From: Clostridia bacterium
GTDB lineage: Bacteria; Bacillota; Clostridia; Christensenellales; CAG-1252
Direction: 5' to 3'
Assembly: GCA_017615495.1 (NCBI GenBank)
Contig: JAGAAA010000068.1
Location: 1-7,432 of the forward strand
DNA: 7,432 bases
Part shown: positions 6,031 through 7,432 of the stretch, one piece after another
Numbering within the stretch: position 1 is the first letter of the stretch
How the letters are laid out: the number at the start of each line of letters is the position of its first letter
Position numbers and translations under genes: made by a program
The notes under the pieces: generated by a model
Told to the model about the DNA's origin: nothing
Seen by the model: the letters and a program-made list of their open reading frames with translations, nothing else
Databases searched by the model: none

Positions 6031-6812
6031 CCTATCTCCTCCCAATTTGCTTCCAAAGAGATCGTGCCGTTTTCGTAAAAGAGAGCGGTACGATGCGCGA
6101 GGATAAACTCCGCGGTAAGCGCCGTCACGGGCGTTCTGTTGGGGTCCGACTTGATGGTGTAACCAAGGAAGCGATGGTTCCCTTTTTGAGGGTTCGTCAA
6201 TTCAAGCGTGGTTCCGAATTCATAAGAAGTTGGGTTGGGGTTGGTGTCGCCCGCGTTGTAATAGGTCACCACGTAAGTAACGGGGTTAAACACGGCGCGC
6301 AGGATCACGTCCGTTTCCGTCCCCTGCGGGATTTCGGTCACGGTGCTGTTCGGATCGTCGTACTTTGCCCATCTGACGAAGGTGTAACCAAAGGGCATAA
6401 CGGGCGCTTTCAAAAGAATGCTTTCCGTCGCCTTGGTAAAGGTGGTAGGATTGCCGGCGTTGTTGGTGCCCTTTTCCAAAAGGTAGGTGATGGTGTAACT
6501 GCGCGGCACTTCCACCGCGTAAAGAGTGAAGCTTTCCGTCACGGGGGTGGAAAAGTCGTAAACCGCGTTTGTGGCGGTATCCTTGGTCCAAACGATGACG
6601 TACCCGGCGGAAGGCTCCGCGTTAAAAACGGGCTTCTCCACCGTTTCGCCCTTTTTGACCGTCACCGCTTGGGGCGGGGTCTCCTCGGGAAAAGCCACCG
6701 TGTTGAAGGTCACCTCATAAAAAACGTCCGCCTCCGCGTTATTTCCCCTCTTGCAGGAGAAAAAACACAAGGCAAGGACGATCAAAAGCAAAATTGCGAC
6801 CAAACGTTTCAT
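6027..6812 (-). CDS. Lipoprotein with three InlB B-repeat-like (Listeria-Bacteroides repeat) units
   Basis: 261 residues, predicted to be exported and anchored on the outer face of the membrane. The N-terminus is MKRLV, then a hydrophobic run from 4 to 18, then FFSC with C20 as the likely lipidated cysteine; the -3 and -2 Phe are not ideal for a lipobox. The rest is about three beta-rich repeats of roughly 70-80 residues: 30-101 (ending YDFSTPVTESFTLYAVE), 106-178 (YTITYLLEKGTNNAGNPTTF, then GYTFVRWA), and 179-257 (VVTYYNAGD, NPTSYEFG, ending ISLEANWEE). These resemble InlB B-repeats (Flg_new type), usually surface modules of uncertain binding role. No LPXTG motif or enzyme domain is present. 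The ATG at 6812 has GAGG 6 nt upstream; an earlier TTG at 6824 was rejected. It starts 8 nt after the signal peptidase stop and overlaps the reductase. Confidence 0.8.
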   Translation of the reverse strand: MKRLVAILLLIVLALCFFSCKRGNNAEADVFYEVTFNTVAFPEETPPQAVTVKKGETVEKPVFNAEPSAGYVIVWTKDTATNAVYDFSTPVTESFTLYAVEVPRSYTITYLLEKGTNNAGNPTTFTKATESILLKAPVMPFGYTFVRWAKYDDPNSTVTEIPQGTETDVILRAVFNPVTYVVTYYNAGDTNPNPTSYEFGTTLELTNPQKGNHRFLGYTIKSDPNRTPVTALTAEFILAHRTALFYENGTISLEANWEEIG

Positions 6813-6820
6813 CTTGCGCC

Positions 6821-7432
6821 TCAAATGTTGCGCTTATACTTGCCGCCGATCTTGGCGAGAAGCACTCTGCCCATCAACCACGAAGACTGGATGCATCCGT
6901 AATCCTCGCTGTCGTAACTGTTGTTGCGGTTGTCGCCCAGCACGAAAAGCTCCCCTTCGCCAACCGTCCATACGCCGGGATTGACGCCGCCGAGACCGAA
7001 AACTTTGGGGGACATCAAAAAGTCGTTGACCGGATCGCCGTTGCGAAGAAGTTGCGCTTGCGAAGCGGAAACAATGCGGATCTCGATGGTGTCGCCGGGG
7101 ATGCCGATCACCCGTTTGATAACGCAAGTATAATCATCCGAAACATCGGATTCTTCCGTCAAATTCGGAATTTTGTTGACAAACGGGAGCGAATTGAAAA
7201 ACTCCGAAACGGAGATGGAATTCGCGGGGTTTTTGGAGCTGACGTCCTCGCTGTTGGGACGGTAAAATACAACCACGCAATCCCTTTCGATCTTAAAAAA
7301 CTTTTTTTGAACGAAGACCTTGTCACCCTCCGAATTGATGGTGGGCATCATCGAGACCCCCGCCACCGCAACGGGCGCGAGGAAAAACTGTTGGACCACA
7401 CCGACCAAAACGATCGCGATCATCAAGCAAAG
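6821..7432 (-). CDS. Signal peptidase I, S26 family (N-terminus cut by window edge)
   Basis: Membrane-anchored serine protease that removes signal peptides from exported proteins on the outer face of the cytoplasmic membrane. 203 residues are visible; the frame stays open to the window end, so any cytoplasmic N-terminal tail lies outside. A single membrane segment (LCLMIAIVLVGVVQQFFL) is followed by the catalytic serine in GVSMMPT (visible residue 27), then DCVVVFYRP, the catalytic lysine in IKRVIGIPGD (visible residue 106), and GDNRNNSYDSEDYG near the C-terminus, the family's box E with Glu where Arg is common. About 40 residues, rich in Ser, Asn and Asp, separate VVVFYRP from IKRVIG, much longer than in Bacillus SipS. 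It is the most upstream gene visible in the run with the lipoprotein and reductase. A TTG-ATG pair at 7426-7421 is a less likely start because it would fall inside the membrane segment. Confidence 0.93.
   Translation of the reverse strand, partial: LCLMIAIVLVGVVQQFFLAPVAVAGVSMMPTINSEGDKVFVQKKFFKIERDCVVVFYRPNSEDVSSKNPANSISVSEFFNSLPFVNKIPNLTEESDVSDDYTCVIKRVIGIPGDTIEIRIVSASQAQLLRNGDPVNDFLMSPKVFGLGGVNPGVWTVGEGELFVLGDNRNNSYDSEDYGCIQSSWLMGRVLLAKIGGKYKRNI

Overview
All seven protein genes in this window read on the minus strand, so transcription runs from high to low coordinates. The gene set suggests a Gram-positive, Clostridia-like member of the Bacillota. The reasons are the metG-tatD-rsmA order, a methionyl-tRNA synthetase with a four-cysteine knuckle and a fused C-terminal tRNA-binding domain, a small signal peptidase of the Gram-positive type, and a lipoprotein built from InlB-type repeats like those common in gut Firmicutes. 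Base composition looks moderate (slightly above half G+C, judged by eye). No species can be named from the sequence alone.

Region 1 (7432 to 5314): a tight three-gene run. A type I signal peptidase, cut at its N-terminus by the window edge, is followed 8 nt later by a lipoprotein with three InlB B-repeat-like units. The lipoprotein overlaps the start of a short-chain dehydrogenase/reductase by 4 nt (ATGA). This is a cell-surface/secretion pair joined to an FabG-like reductase.

Region 2 (5313 to 5008): about 300 nt with no convincing gene. It holds several small palindromes, a weak ORF with no ATG, one weak terminator candidate, and a good promoter (TTGACT-17-TAAACT) whose spacer contains a perfect 12-bp palindrome.

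Region 3 (5007 to 3769): a monocistronic-looking Na+/H+ antiporter with the double-aspartate signature of the CPA2/NHA (SLC9B-like) group, driven by that promoter.

Region 4 (3768 to 3483): an intergenic region containing an unusual composite repeat. Copies of AAGTGAAGTT on the left face copies of AACTTCACT on the right, and several of the segments between copies are themselves small palindromes. Nearer metG lie a consensus -10 box and a 13-bp dyad.

Region 5 (3482 to 1): a housekeeping RNA operon, metG, tatD and rsmA/ksgA, joined by TAATG and ATGA overlaps and so probably translationally coupled. The rnmV gene (ribonuclease M5) that often sits between tatD and rsmA in Bacillota is absent. The 3' end of rsmA lies outside the window.

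I see no complete new defence or mobile system. The least explained items are the AAGTGAAGTT/AACTTCACT element and the palindromic operator-like site at the antiporter promoter.
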